A stretch of 64,000 nt of DNA from Serpula lacrymans var. lacrymans S7.9 (GCF_000218685.1 NW_006763293.1:1420720-1484719), one strand, 5' to 3'; shown: positions 21,942 through 35,221, numbered from the stretch's first letter. Program-made: numbers and translations. The notes: generated by a model not told the origin, from the letters alone.

Positions 21942-23780
21942 ATGTCCTCCATGCATCGCTCGACGTCGGGCACCATCCCCTCAATGGAGACGAGCCACGA
22001 TGAGCTCAAGGATAACACCGTTATCGTTGGTATGCACCCACCCCCTTACTGCTGGTATGCTCTTGGTCTTACCCTTTTCGCTTCAGTCTTTGGCGCTTCT
22101 GGCGATCTCGCAAAGAAGAAGGTACAGTCGTCGTGTGATAGGGTTGCACATTAATTATCCATCTCTAATCTTTCTCCAAGACTTATCCTGCACTGTTCGG
22201 TTTATATCGTAATGGTTATCTACCAAAAGATGTCCATATCGTCGGTTACGCTCGCACAAAGATGGACGAGGCAGAGTATCACAAACGTGCAACTTCATAC
22301 ATCAAGAATCCCGATAACGACCCAGAGGTGTCTGCTAAAGTAGAGGAGTTCAAGAAACTCTCAACGTACATCTCGGGTGGCTATGAAGATAGCCCTTCCT
22401 TCCAGAACCTAACAAAGCATCTCGAGTCCATTGAGTCAAAATACCCATCAAAGGAGGCTAATCGGCTCTTTTATCTTGCCCTACCACCCAGTGTATTCGT
22501 CCCTGTGGCAAAACACGTCAAAGAGAGCTGTTATTCGGCCAACGGAATCAATCGTATCATCGTCGAGAAACCATTTGGGAAAGATCTTCAATCTTGCAGA
22601 GACTTGCTAGGTTCCTTGAAACAATCGTGGACTGAGGATGAGACGTTCCGGATTGATCATTACCTCGGGAAGGAGATGGTCAAAAATCTGCTTGTCCTTC
22701 GCTTCGCTAACATTGCTATGGGTGCTGCATGGGATAAAAATTCTATCAGCAACGTTCAAATCACCTTCAAGGAACCGTTTGGTACAGAGGGGCGTGGTGG
22801 ATATTTTGACGAATTTGGGATTATTCGAGACGTTCTGCAAAACCGTGAGTGCTGATGCTTGTTACGTGAGAATATGTGTCTCATACATGAGTAGATTTAC
22901 TGCAGGTCCTGAGTATTCTCACCATGGAACGACCAGTATCATTCGCAGCTGAAGATATCCGTGATGAAAAAGTATGCTATTTTCTCTACTTTGAAAATAC
23001 GCATTTTTACACACGGTTATCAGGTCAAAGTCCTGCGTGCTATCCCACCCATCGAGCGTAAAGACACACTTTTGGGCCAGTATGTATCTGCGAACGGAAA
23101 GCCAGGTTACCTGGACGACGATACAGTTCCAAAAGGCTCAGTTTGCCCTACTTTCGCTGCCACTGTCCTCTGGATTAACAACGAGCGGTGGGAAGGCGTG
23201 CCTTTCGTTCTCAAGGCTGGCAAAGGTACGTTGCATCGTTTTTTCCATCAAATCATTTGACCGAATTTGTCACTATCCCAGCTCTTAACGAAGCCAAGGT
23301 GGAGATCCGGGTTCAATTTAAAGATGTCACGCAAGGGATCTTCAAAGACATCTCACGCAACGAGCTTGTCATGCGTATTCAGCCCTCTGAAGCCGTTTAC
23401 TTGAAATTAAACACCAAGACACCTGGCCTGTACACACGTGCGCTCCCAACAGAGATGGACCTCACATATAAGAGGCGGTTTTCAGATGCAAAGATACCGG
23501 AGGCCTATGAGGCACTAATTCTCGATGCGCTCAAAGGTGACCACTCCAACTTTGTGCGTGATGATGAATTAGATGTTGCATGGAAGGTGGAGTTACATTA
23601 TTTATAACCAAGCTTCTATGCTAATATAAACGCCAGATCTTTACTCCTATCTTGCACTGGATAGATGGCGTAGAGGGGCCTCGGCCTCGGCCTTCCCCTT
23701 ACCCATACGGTTCTCGGGGACCGAAAGAGCTTGATGACTTCATTGGTAAACTAGGGTACAAGCGATCAACTGACGGATAG
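21942..23780 (+). CDS. ZWF1: Glucose-6-phosphate 1-dehydrogenase
   Basis: First enzyme of the oxidative pentose phosphate pathway: glucose-6-phosphate plus NADP+ gives 6-phosphogluconolactone and NADPH in the cytosol. Exons 21942-22029, 22087-22121, 22181-22844, 22895-22971, 23024-23225, 23282-23586 and 23637-23780 give 504 residues, the usual length. The dinucleotide-binding loop [12 protein letters not shown] is split by the first two introns. The substrate/active-site signature [17 protein letters not shown] and [18 protein letters not shown] are all present. The N-terminal 20 residues are Ser/Thr-rich. Nothing is missing, and the enzyme should be functional. Confidence 0.96.
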
Positions 23781-24320
23781 TAAGTATTTTTTCGTTAATA
23801 TTTTTTCTCGATTTGCCCGTTTTCATGATATGTCGCCTTCAGTTTTTACTGACTGGCGTCCTTTCCTCGTGTAGCAATTGGCCCGTGACTAGCATTTCAA
23901 ACCTGTAACTTTTTATATATGCAGCAATCCGATGAAAAAGTAATTTCGCAACTCTCTTTGTACGGTACCTTACGACGTGCGTTCTATGTGGCATAGGGAT
24001 GTAAAGCCTTGAAGTTTGAAATTTTGAACGTTGGTTCTCTGTGATTCAATGACAATCCTTGTAAAGTACATATTTGCAAACATTTGAAGAGAAGGACTTC
24101 GAACCTGTTCGACTTCGGTACTCATGTACTACACATTATCTGAGGTTAATCACTGAAGTTTATCTGCCCTCCGTATACGCCCGTAGCCATTTTAATTATA
24201 GTTGTTAGACCGCGAGCAAGATACCCCGCCACATGAAACAGGCAGCTTTTTGATCGTGTACCACTCGTGTAACCTTGTAACCTTGCCTTGTGGTCATATC
24301 TGAATGTTATTAACGCCAGT
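23781..24320. other. Intergenic region, ZWF1 / ALG10
   Basis: About 540 bp of AT-rich sequence between plus-strand genes. No coding, tRNA or repeat signal recognised. Confidence 0.45.
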
Positions 24321-26208
24321 ATGGCGAATTCCCCTATCCCATATGTTCTCTATTTCATCGTATGTGTTTTTACACTCAAAGAATTAAACATGGTTGTGAC
24401 GGAGCCATACATGGTAGGTAAAACTAGCTTGTTCCCACTGTCTACCAACCACGTTCTGAGCCGTCTTTGCTGGACCATTATAGGATGAACCGTTTCATGT
24501 TCCTCAAGCACTTGCATACTGTCGAGGTGAATGGACATCATGGGACCCAAAAATCACCACCCCGCCCGGACTGTACAGCTTTTGATTCACCCCAGCTTGT
24601 CTGCATGCTAATACTGCGCTAGATACGTCCTCAGCGTCATCTTTCATCGAATCTTCATGTTCAAATGCACACTACCGCTCCTTCGCCTGACAGCCACCCT
24701 CACCCTTCTCACCTTACCTCTGGTTCTCGGCCGTCTTCTTGCGTTTTACCAGCGCCGTCGCCCACCACCCCTCCTTTCGCCCTCACTCGAGGCCGTCGTG
24801 CTGTCATTCTTCCCAATAGCATGGTTCTTTGGCTTTCTGTACTATACGGACGTTCCAGGTCTGGTTTTTGTCCTCAGCACAGCTGTTGCAGCGACGCAGA
24901 ACAAACACTGGCTTGCTGCTCTGGTATGTACATAACTATAACTTTTGTTGCGCTATAGCCACTCACGAACTGTGCCAACTGATCTCAGCTAGGCCTCATC
25001 AGTTGCACTATGCGCCAGACTAACGTGGTTTGGGTCATTTACGCGTTTGCTGTAAGCCAACTCATGTATCTAAGGTTCAGACGTGAGGCGTCAGCTGTAT
25101 GGCATGATCAGTCTGCGCTTATCGCAGGTCCATGTACGTGTTTCTCTTTACCACAGTATAGAACAGGACTTGTGGAGTATATGCCCAGTATATTAATGAT
25201 ATCTGTGCTTTGAATACAGCTGACATCGTGCAATCTATACTTACCCTGCCAAACATTATCCTCGAAATTCTCCCCGCATTCATACCTTACGCGGTCGTCC
25301 TTGTGCTCTTCGGGTCATTTGTAGTGTGGAATGGGGGAATCGTGCTAGGTAAGAATCTGCTCATCACGTAGCTCAGCCGTCATTGACATGTTTCTCTATT
25401 CTCAGGCGACAAATCAAACCATATCCCTTCCTTCCATGTCCCCCAGTTATACTATTTCATCGGTTTCTCAACCATGATGGCATGGCCCGTCTTATTGTCC
25501 GGACCAGGTGGGATACGAGGGTTGGTGACTGACGTTGGAGCACGAATGTTTGGAAGTAAGAGGTAAACGCACACCTCAATCTGATCGCCTCTTTTCCCTG
25601 ACCCAGCGATACATATGTAGAAGGGTGCTGGCCACCTCGCTTATAGCAGCCATTATGGCGCTCAGCATTCAAAAGTTCACGTCAGTCGCTCTCCTCGTTT
25701 ACCATTCACTCCCGAAATTGACAAGGTCACCTCATTTAAATAGAATCCACCACCCCTTCCTGCTGTCCGACAACCGTCACTATACATTCTACATATGGCG
25801 TCGGATATTCATGCTGCACCCTATCGTCCCGTACCTCTTTATCCCAGGTTACCAGGCATGCGCATGGGCTTGGTTCCTGCGCATAGGTACGTCGGTTTCT
25901 TTCTCTTCTATTCGCATTGACAGTTCACTGAACTCAAACTTCCCTCTTACCCTCGTTACTTAGCACCCGATCAGACCCTCCTCCAAACTCTAGTTCTTCC
26001 CGTACTCGTGTTGCCTACGCTCCTGCCGACGCCGTTACTAGAGCCGCGCTATTTCCTCGTTCCTTACATCCTGCTCAGGGCCCAAGTCTATAGCGCGAGC
26101 ATTAGAGGGGTCATTGTTGAGGGACTTTGGTACGCTGTGATCAATGCGGCTACGATGTGGATATTTTTGTACAAAGAGAGGGAGGGTGTCGGTAGATTTA
26201 TGTGGTGA
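24321..26208 (+). CDS. ALG10: Dolichyl-P-Glc alpha-1,2-glucosyltransferase ALG10
   Basis: ER membrane enzyme that adds the terminal glucose to the dolichol-linked N-glycan precursor. Nine exons give 453 residues: 24321-24413, 24484-24572, 24623-24923, 24989-25133, 25220-25348, 25406-25562, 25621-25680, 25744-25886 and 25964-26208. Family motifs: [16 protein letters not shown] near the N-terminus with the conserved acidic loop, YYTDVPG, the MRQTNVVW block, [33 protein letters not shown], and [10 protein letters not shown] near the end. About ten hydrophobic helices are visible. I chose MANSPIPY as start because it precedes the first membrane helix directly. Another ATG lies 33 nt upstream in frame at 24288 only if a non-ATG codon is accepted. 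Confidence 0.95.
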
Positions 26209-26927
26209 AGTATTAGGTCTGACTACCGGGTCCAGGGTCATGTTGCCCCTTTTTACCAGCATTTTATGATCCTTCTAAAGGGTCTGTCACTTCCAAGACG
26301 CATATAGGATACCAAGGCATCGAACTGGACCATATAACAAATCATGTACCGACGTACAACATATATATTCCCGGTGGGGCTACAAACGGATGAAGATACC
26401 CATTTCAGAACAAAGAGTGCCTACGAAAGCCCTTTGATCAGATGCGACAATTGTTCAGGGGTCAAGAATGTCGTTGATAAGTGGATGAAGTTTGCGGGGA
26501 AAACGCGACTAGCTTTAAAAGTTGACGTGATGATGCATGAGGCTCGAGTTGATGGACAAGTTATGCCAGTCCACGTTCGGAAACGAAATCAGGCATTTGG
26601 GTAAGGACCCAGCCCATAAGGAGTACAAGGCCCTACATGAACAGCAAACACGTTGCAGCTGTCACCGAAGGCAAGACGATGAACCTAAGCCTAGTATTGA
26701 TTCCGACCTGACCCTTGACAAGTCGAGCCAACTTTAAGGAAATTCTGACGTCGGGTTGGAGATAAGGCGATAAGGCAAAATATGAATTCACACTTTGGCC
26801 GCCATCAACCAGAGGCACAAGATATCGGTCATCCCTTATAACAAAGATAGCTGAGATAAAGCCAAGATAAGAAGAAATGAAATTTGGGAAACAAGAAGCA
26901 ACATACGAGACGGAACGGCTTTTTAAA
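26209..26927. other. Convergent intergenic region, ALG10 / Rpr2-type gene
   Basis: About 720 bp between converging stops. Short open stretches (for example 26344-26604 on plus) have no recognisable content or splice partners. No gene called. Confidence 0.45.
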
Positions 26928-27593
26928 CTACAGTCCGCTCAGGAATGCAGCCAAAGTATTCTGAGGGATGCTTTTCTTCGACTTTTCCTCCGCTTCTCTT
27001 TTCTTATTGCGCATCAGCATTTCTTGTAAACCTGATTTTTGCTTTGGTCGAGCCTTTATACGAGCTGAGGCATCAGGGGCAGTAGCCGCACGACGTGCGG
27101 GAGTGGAGGACACTGTAGCCTGAGTAGGTGCAACAATCGCACTTATAGGTGAGCTGGATACCTGTGGCGTAAGAGGTAGTACTTCTGCCGGAGGACTCGA
27201 GGCTTTCGACGGTATGTTTTCTGAGCGTGGTGGATGAGCCTTTGGTTTCCTGGTCTGGGGGAAAGCATTTGGTGCTGTAGATTTGAAAGGTATACGGTCG
27301 CAATATCCACATCTGTGACAGAGCATGGATATTTGTCTATGATTATCGTCGTCCTGCCCTCTTACTCTTCTTCTCTTTTTGTGGGTGCGGGTAATACGAA
27401 CAGTGCCTTGACCATCAAGAAGATAAGCACCGCATTTCGAGCACTGGGTCGAGTTGGAATTGCTGGCAGAATCTGGCAGCAGAAGGCGTGCACGACTAGC
27501 ATGAAGTGAAGCCAGGGCAGGAGAAACAGAAAGCAAAGCAAAGGGTAGATTGCATTGGAATTTTACAGTCGCGGGTGCAGCGTCGGAATTCAT
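26928..27593 (-). CDS. RNase P/MRP Rpr2/Snm1-type zinc-ribbon protein
   Basis: Single-exon gene of 221 residues. It has a likely four-Cys zinc ribbon: C51-x2-C54 (CSKCGAYLL), a 37-residue spacer containing the basic stretch HKKRRRVRG, then C92-x2-C95 (CHRCGYCDR). This spacing fits the Rpr2/Rpp21/Snm1 family of RNase P and RNase MRP subunits, which act in tRNA and rRNA processing. The C-terminal half is Pro/Ser/Ala-rich and ends in KKSIPQNTLAAFLSGL, a tail I have associated with fungal family members. The start is the ATG 117 nt before the first Cys codon region; the frame remains open upstream without another ATG. The specific complex (RNase P or MRP) cannot be told. Confidence 0.72.
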   Translation of the reverse strand: MNSDAAPATVKFQCNLPFALLSVSPALASLHASRARLLLPDSASNSNSTQCSKCGAYLLDGQGTVRITRTHKKRRRVRGQDDDNHRQISMLCHRCGYCDRIPFKSTAPNAFPQTRKPKAHPPRSENIPSKASSPPAEVLPLTPQVSSSPISAIVAPTQATVSSTPARRAATAPDASARIKARPKQKSGLQEMLMRNKKREAEEKSKKSIPQNTLAAFLSGL

Positions 27594-27839
27594 GAAAAGA
27601 AATAATGCGTGACAGTGTGACACAGCCTTCATTGTGAGGGTTACATAATAATGATGTCCGAAATAGGCAAGTGTTGTCAATGGTCCCGCTTTTTGTTTGG
27701 AGCCATTGTTCTCGTTAGCGAATGGCCCAAATGAATGCTTTGTCCCTCACTTTAAGTATCCTTTCACCTCTTTTTCTCTTTCTCATCTCATATTCCCTAT
27801 ATCCCACTTGCTTTTTTAATACCACCCTTTATCTTCATC

Positions 27840-29422
27840 ATGATTGTTCCAAAGAGGTCTCAGCACTCGCCACCCCCTTCGTCGTTCCCAATGTCTTCAG
27901 AGCTGGCTCTCTCTTCTTCACCAAAAACACCACTTGCTTCTCCACCACGTACCCCACCTCGCGGTCATCGTCCATCCATGACCAAGCCAAAGCTATGGCT
28001 GAGCCGTAGCTCAACCTCTGGTTCTTCTCGATCCATTTCAATCACACCTCAGGCTGCGCCAGTGAAAGCACCGAAACCAATTCGTATTTCAGAGCCTCAG
28101 TTTAACAACTCGCTAGGAATTTTCAATGTTCCACGAAATGGCGCTCTTGGGAGCGGTGCCACGGTCGTCAGAACGCCCCAGGAAGCACTATCTGTATCGA
28201 CTAGTCAATTATATGATTTGCTGGACGAGGAGGAGGAGGAGGTTTCAAAGGAGCTTGAGAAAAGGGACTTGGGACGCAATGGTAGCATCACTGGTAAAGA
28301 ATACAGGGACCTTCCATCGCCCCCATCCAGTCCTCCTTTGCCTGCAGTTCCTACATCCAAGAGTTCTCCGAATCTCCCATTAAGAGAAACATTGACACCG
28401 CCGCGACCCATGCGACCTGCACCCCCAGTACCTGCTGCGTCCGCGTCCACTACCCTTCGCCCTTCTTTGAAACCGAGAACGCCTCCATCTTCCGAGTATT
28501 CCCCTCCTGTGCCCGCTCTGCCTTCGAACATCCCTACTTCGCCTCTTCAGCCGCCGTTTCAGGCTATCCTTCTTTCTTCAGTCCCGGCAAGCGCCATTGA
28601 CCCTTCTAAAATCATAGTTACGTTGGAAACGAGCACGACATCCCACCGCACTACCCTGAATACCCTCACTTCACGACCATCATATCTTTCCAGCTACATC
28701 GCCTCTCTTTTCCCAAGTCCCAATTCACCGGACACGGCATCTTTGTACTCCAACACGAGTAACGTCTCAAACGATCAAGACAGCTCTTTCAATTCGATCT
28801 TCCACAACCACTTAACCTCATCCGGTGTTCTTCCCAACTGCTCATCAAACCTCCATATTTTCCTTGATAGGCCCAGTGCTCCGTGAGTGTAGTCTTCGTT
28901 TTGATTCTGAACTTTGTTCTCATAACGTTTTCATCCAGATATGCTCACATTTTGACTTACCTTCGCTCACCGCCCTCAACTCCCGAGAACCCTGCTACCC
29001 TTCCTCGTGCCGCACAGCTATCATCGTGTTCATCGTCTCGCCTTGAAGCTCTTCTGGAGCTGCGCGACGAAGCATGCTATCTCGACCTCGATGAACTATA
29101 CAGACTTTGCACAGAAGAAATTCGTCAACGCCAAAGCCTCGTCCTTCATGCCAGAGGAGGAAGCAATAGCAGCCATAATGGCTCTATGCGCTCTATTCGC
29201 ACATTCCGTGAATGCATGGATCCTTCTGAGCAAAAGGCTTCGTATCGGGATTCGAGTGATACAATGCGAAGTGGGAGTACCAGCGTCACCGAGTTGGGTT
29301 TCAACTCCAATTCCCCACATGTCCCTCGGCAGCAGTCCACCGCCCGTGGTCGAAGCCACTCCCGCAAGGGATCACCGATTCCTGCTTCTATGAGGAGTCG
29401 TCCGCCAGTGGGCTGGATATGA
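27840..29422 (+). CDS. Ser/Pro-rich protein with BTB/T1-like domain
   Basis: Exons 27840-28882 and 28939-29422 give 508 residues. Residues 1-230 are low-complexity Ser/Pro (many SPPRTPP-like motifs), with an acidic patch DLLDEEEEEVSKELEKRD near residue 125. From about residue 240, IIVTLETSTTSHRTTLNTLTS and, after a variable loop, LHIFLDRPSAPYAHILTYLR and LRDEACYLDLDELYRLC match the BTB_2 (potassium-channel tetramerisation, KCTD-type) fold. In that fold the final part reads ILxYLR..L..EAxYYxLxxL. The intron falls inside the domain. KCTD-like proteins often act as adaptors for Cullin-3 ligases, but no partner can be inferred here. The C-terminus is Ser/Arg-rich. It is divergent from the Rpr2-type gene, with 246 bp between starts. 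Confidence 0.75.
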
Positions 29423-30121
29423 TATTGAGCTTTCTTTTCCTTTCAGCATGTTTTTGTGATATCCCACATATGTACCGATTAACGACTGTATTCTTGGTTG
29501 TCAGTGTATCTATAGTCTAGTATTGTGTTGTTACTGTGTCTTATGTTTATTGTGCCCCATATGAAGGTCAATTGACGCCTTGAACTTGAGCGAGGTCCAG
29601 AATAATCATATGTGCGAACAAAAGAATGTGCAATATGTCATTTATGAGCTTGAGCAGAAACCTTGATTGCGGGAGGATGTGTCGAGTTTGTTCGTCGATA
29701 TTGAAGAGATTGAAAGACGCCAATGAATGGGACTGGGAAGGGAAGTAGCTGATGGTCTAACTTAATTAGTAGGTTTTCCCCCACATATCCGACTTCAGAC
29801 TCAACGTCGAGCCCGGCTCAAACGAAGCAGTTTGACCATGTCAACAATGGATCATAGATTTCTGACCGAAAACGATATACGAACACGAATACACCGTGCA
29901 ACAACAGGACGAACATATAGCTTGGACTTGCGCCCGAGAGCGCTGCGCTCAGCGACCAAGGGATGGACGAAGAGGTAGAACAAAAAAGGGGAGACGGTAA
30001 AGTACATAACAAGGCCTATGGTGACTTAAGAATTTGGGTCAGTATGAAGGAGGGAAATCGAAAAAGAGAGCATGGTGGGAAGCGACTACAATATCGTACA
30101 ATCGGCGCTTAAAGAGCGAGC
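29423..30121. other. Convergent intergenic region, BTB gene / SSD1
   Basis: About 700 bp between converging stops. No gene, tRNA-like box pair or repeat found. Confidence 0.45.
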
Positions 30122-33100
30122 TCATTTCTTTTGCTCGGCGTAAGGATTAACGCTGTAGACCTTGATGACTGGTGGGCTCTTCGTGAGGTCGGCAGTGACA
30201 ATGACCTGAAGTAGTATGACTATATTTAGTCACTGCATTTAGATAATACGAGAAACCAAATACTCACAGGAACGGTCATCAACTCCTTGATGTCTTGAAT
30301 CTTGTGACCAGAAGGTGACGCCCTTAATCCTTCAAACTCGGGCAAAAGTTTCGCAGCAGACAACAAACGCTGCTTCGAGGTCTCTTTCTCCTTTTCAACC
30401 TGGTCTTCTCGGCCTAATACGATCTCGTCATCATCGGCATCATCCTCGTCGAAAAGAGCATGTTCGTCTTGAACGGAGCGAGAGGCAACTTCCATCTTAA
30501 CGGCGTGTTGTTCTGCGTTCTGTTTGACTTTCTTCAAATGCTCATCGTCACTATGTTCAGCCAGCCAGCTAATCACATCACGGTTGGACCAATAAATCTG
30601 GAGCGTGTGTGAATGCTCGTCATAAACATGATTCTGTTGGGTAGTATCGATAGTTAGAAGAAAGTATGAGGACCAATTAGGCGTAGCCTACCTCAATAGG
30701 CATCTGATCCACGTGCACTCTCTTTTCTATGCCGAATTCAGGTACAAGCACGTCGAAAGCAGCGTCGAGGACGCCTACGACCTTCGCTTGACGAATAACC
30801 GGTCCATACCGATGAGTCAGGTCCGCGATTAATACACATAAGTACAAATGAGTCGATTGTTCTTGAGCAAGGGTAGCAGAATCCCTCTTACTGTAGGAGA
30901 TAGAAACATCAATAACGTTATTCAACACGATAGATTGTTCAACGCACATGTTGCATTGCTGAGCAACTTTAGCAACGGCATCACGATCCATAGTGAACTT
31001 AGGTTCGGCTTGCGGAAACATGTCAACGAAAAACTTTGATATTCATAGGCATTTACTCACCTCCACTTTGCAAAACAGACTCTAACTGGCGATGCACCAA
31101 AACATCGGCATATCGACGAATGGGCGATGTAAAATGAGTGTACAAAGGAACGTTCAAAGCGTAGTGGTTGTATTTCGCGATGTCCAACATGCCAGCACAG
31201 AAATACTTAGCACGGTGGGTGGCCTTGTGTGATAACAGCTCGAGTAACCTGCGGGCAGTAGGGTTTGTAACAGATTGGAAGGAACGCATTATGGCTCCCG
31301 GAGACGATGTGTCTATTTCATAGCCCAAGCGTTTGGCCCGCTCACTAAAAGCAGCCTACAAATGGATCGTCAGTATCGTATGGTCAGTACGAGGGACAGA
31401 ATACGTACCAGGCGCCGGTCAATGGGGTTGTCATGCCTACGAAGCAGTGCTTGTTCAGGTAGATGGACGGCAACACGCTGGGCGACCGAGACATTAGTCA
31501 TGAGCATGAACTAAAGTACAAAGAATAAATCAGCTTGAACACGAAAAATGATAGTATCTCATACCTCTTCCACAAGTTCATTGGCATCACTGCTCTCATG
31601 CTGCCAACAGTCTATCGGAAGACCACTTTCATCTAGCTTGAATTGTAGTTGCATGGTCGAAAGACTCAGAGCACCATCTTGGAACCGTCGAGCACGTAAC
31701 TGCTTAGCAAGACTATTTAGGACTTTGATATCATGCTCGATTGCTGCAGCATCGTGATCCGGAGTGACAGGAACGTCTCCCAACACATGGCCATCAATGA
31801 CCTTCTGTGCCTTCTCATAAGAGATCTTAGCCGCAGACCTAGGTCAAGTCAGTACTCTGATAGTCCCCAAACACATAACTACTTACTTAATGACAGTCTT
31901 TCCAAACCACTTGTTTACCACTTTCGCATCCTTGGTCATGGTGAAGATAGCAGAGAAAGCCAGTCGCTCCTGACCGGGATTAAGACTGCATGCTTCTTCG
32001 CTAAGGGTAGGGGGTAACATTGGGACAGCACGCTGAACGAGGTAAACACTAGTAGCTCTCTTCCTGGCATCGCGGTCCAGGGCCGTATTAGGTTTCACGA
32101 AGTAAGATACGTCTGCAATGTGGATACCAATGTCGTACGTGCCATCGTCATTAGCCTTCACAGACATCGCATCATCAAGGTCTTTGGCAGACCCTGGGTC
32201 GACAGTGAATACGAGGTCCTGGCGCATATCCTTGCGCACTTCATATTCCCTTTCGGGAATGCTGTCATAACCAAATGCGTCAGTTGAGTAAAAAGTAAAA
32301 AAAAAACAGCCAGGGGGCAAGCTTACGTCCATGGGGTGGGGGGAAGGCATTTAAGAACATTATCGCCGAAATCCTCTGTAGGGAAGTTGCAATCCTTTAA
32401 CAACGCACTCGTCTCGACTTCAATGTCACCGATAGGGCCAAGTTCTTCCACCAACGTCCCGAATGGATGAAGAGAACTGATAGGCTATATTATATATCAT
32501 CAGTTAAAATATTCATGTCGTGTATAGATATGACATACGTGGCGCTTGATACAAGCAACGAAGAGCTTGTTCACGTATGCTTCAGAGTTCTGGACAAAGT
32601 CAGGAGGGGCTTGCTCAGTTGGGATTGCAATCAAGGGAACACGTTTATCAGTTGGCTTGAACCAGACAATCTTAGGACGTTCGATAGGACCTCGCCTGGG
32701 CTCATCACCACGGTCTCCTTCGCGTTCTCTGCGCTCAGCCTCCTGTTTCTCCTTCGTGGCTGCTGAAGACGGCCTGAGAAGGCCCAAAGTTCCTGAGAAT
32801 AATTGGCCCGGCATGCGTTCCACCACAGCAACTACGTGGCCAGCGAACTGAGGCTTCACTTCATCAGTAACTCTGGAAGAATTAATATAAGCGATTAGTG
32901 GACCTCAACAAAAGCGTGTAAACATACTCTTCATCTTCAAAGAGCATTAAACCTTGCCCTTCAACCTCCACGTCGTCCTTCTTCTTGTCATCCTTACGGC
33001 CAGCGGTAGACCTCAAATCATAAGCAGCGTTCTCTTCCTTCTTCCTCTTCTTCTCTTCCTTTTCCTTCTTCGTACCCCACACGTCATCAACGTCGAGAAG

Positions 33101-35221
33101 CTCCACGGCGACGATATCACCCTCGAGAGCACGGTTACGATCCTTAGAGCCACAAATGTAGATATCAGCGTCAAGTACTTCTGTGGCTACATAGGCATCT
33201 GAGCGATTGCGCTTGTTGACACGCAAAATACCAACGACGAGTTTTCCGGCGGCAAGGAGCGGTGGCAAGGAAGCCTGAGGAAGATAAGGAGCGAAAAGAG
33301 ATTTACGTTGAGGCTGGTTAGACTGCTGCTGAAGCTGTGACTGGAATTGTTGCTGTTGTTGCTGCTGCTGTTGTAAGAGCGAGACGCCGCCGCCAAGGCC
33401 AAGGCCCATCATGTTAGCAGCCATCATGTTGGGAAGCATGTTGGGGAAACTAAACGAGGGCATCTTATGATGATGACCACCTGCAGCAGCACGGAACTGT
33501 TGAAGACTCTGCAATTGGGCTTGCGCCTGAGCGAGATCAGCAGCGAATGCGCCATTGCCCTGAATTCCTCCAACACCACCATCTATGCAAAGTTCAGTTT
33601 AAAAAGCAAGCAACATAATGTGAACACTAGGAAAACGTACTAATGCGCCAACTAGAGTCTGCGCGAGATACTTGGCGTGAATGCCCACCAAAACCGGGCG
33701 GTGGTGCAAAGCCGTCTTCAAAACCATCTTGACCACTGTAAGGAAAGCTGACAGAGCCGAAATTTCCTTGACCAGAACCCTTATTGACGACATTCACACT
33801 GTGCCTTCTGCCGTGTCCCCTGGGAACACCCGGAGGCTGAGAGTCGATCCCAAGACCAAGGTTACCCATGCTATTGAATTGGCCGAGAGCAGGGGCAAAT
33901 GAGCCCATGTTACCGCTCCCAAGGCCAGGTACAGTACTCTGGACACGTCTGTGAGCTCTAGGGGGAGCCAAACCTGGCGTCTGTAAAGATAACACTTGGT
34001 TTGAAGCGAGTTGCTGTTGGTAAAGAGCTTGTTGCTGCTGTTGCAAAGCTTCGATCTGGTTCTGCAAAGCGATCTAGCATGACAGCGTGTCAGTATGAAA
34101 CTTGAAAAGAAGACAGAAATAGCACCAACCTGCTCTGCCATGATACCGGATATTTCAACACTCTCAGACTTTCTGTGACTCTGCTCATGTAAAGATGTCT
34201 CGGGCGGGAAGCTTTGCTGCTGCTGAGGAAACTGGAATCCAACATCCTCCTCGTTGATTGGGGGAGCCATTGGTACGTTAGAACTGACTCTTCTTCGTGC
34301 ACCAAACATAAAGCCTGGAGCCAGTTGAGGTCGACCGGTAGGGCCAACAGCGTCATTTTGCTCTTGTTGTGCAGCAAGAGCCGCAAAACGAGGAGCCATG
34401 AAGCTCTGGGACTGTGAACGAGGTTGGTGTCCTGGTGGTTGTTGTTGATAGTAATTCTCTTGAATCTCGCCATCTTCAAATGATACATTATTAGCATCTT
34501 CGGCATCTTCCATCATAGCCCCAAGATGCGGGGAAAAGGAATTAAAATTGCCAGATAGCGCAGAATTACCGAGGGATACTGCCTTGCGGTGCCTAGCGGC
34601 ATCAACGGGGTTAGACCCGGGAAATGCTATCGCGCCGGGTTGGAATACCGGAGCATTAGCAGGAAGATTGGACGTGATGCCCTGAGGGGCGTGAATGGAG
34701 GCAGAGAGGGAGTTACTGGGGGCTATAGGCGCCTGATTTGGCGGTGACGTGGTCTTGAGATCAGCGATGACCCTCTGCAAAGAGGACAGCGCATCACTAG
34801 AATCCGTGGCTGAAGCAGGGGCCGGAGACGACGATTGGCCAGCCGACGCCCGTTCCTTGGCATTGCCGCCACGGCTTGCCTGGGAAGAAGACTGCTGCCC
34901 CTTACGGTGGTTGCCATTGCGTCCTCCACCGCTTTGACTCTTGTTACGTTGTTCGTTCTTCTTGCTGTCCGGACCCTTCTTGTTGGAATCCGATCCAGAT
35001 TCAGCGGAAGGCGCAGCCGCAGCCGGTCCTGATGGCTTTTTGTTGCCGGTCCTCGAGGACGGGCGCTGAGCACCTTGAGAATTGGGGCCCGTGGACGCTG
35101 GCCTTGCGTTTGATACAGATCTCTTGGGTCCACGGTTGTTGGTGGTGGTAGGATTGGACTTTTTGTTATCGTCCTTCTTAGGGAGGATTTGCTGTTGAGA
35201 TTGAGATGTTTCGTCCGTCAT
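30122..35221 (-). CDS. SSD1: Ssd1-type RNB-domain RNA-binding protein
   Basis: Twelve exons give 1494 residues: 35221-34130, 34073-33641, 33582-32928, 32872-32539, 32484-32327, 32261-31887, 31838-31565, 31510-31409, 31355-31061, 31008-30692, 30633-30268 and 30205-30122. The first 700 residues are disordered and rich in Asn, Gln, Ser and Gly, including a Gln run near residue 610. Two cold-shock/OB segments (FAPYLPQASLPPLLAAGKLV; GHVVAVVERMPGQLFSGTL) precede an RNase II-like RNB domain with VDPGSAKDLDDAMSV and SPIRRYADVLVHRQL. In yeast, Ssd1 represses translation of cell-wall mRNAs under Cbk1 kinase control and is regarded as non-catalytic. Here the four acidic positions of the RNB site are retained. 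Dis3L2 is the closest alternative, but the long Q/N-rich N-terminus favours Ssd1. Confidence 0.9.
33339..33375. repeat. CTG/TTG trinucleotide-like tract (poly-Gln in SSD1)
   Basis: An imperfect run of ttg/ctg triplets on plus codes a stretch of nine Gln on minus, in the disordered half of Ssd1. Interrupted triplets suggest a stable rather than expanding repeat. Confidence 0.7.

Noticed and set aside
26344..26604. Plus-strand open stretch between ALG10 and the Rpr2-type gene
   Set aside because: No family resemblance, no splice partners and a location in a convergent 3' region.
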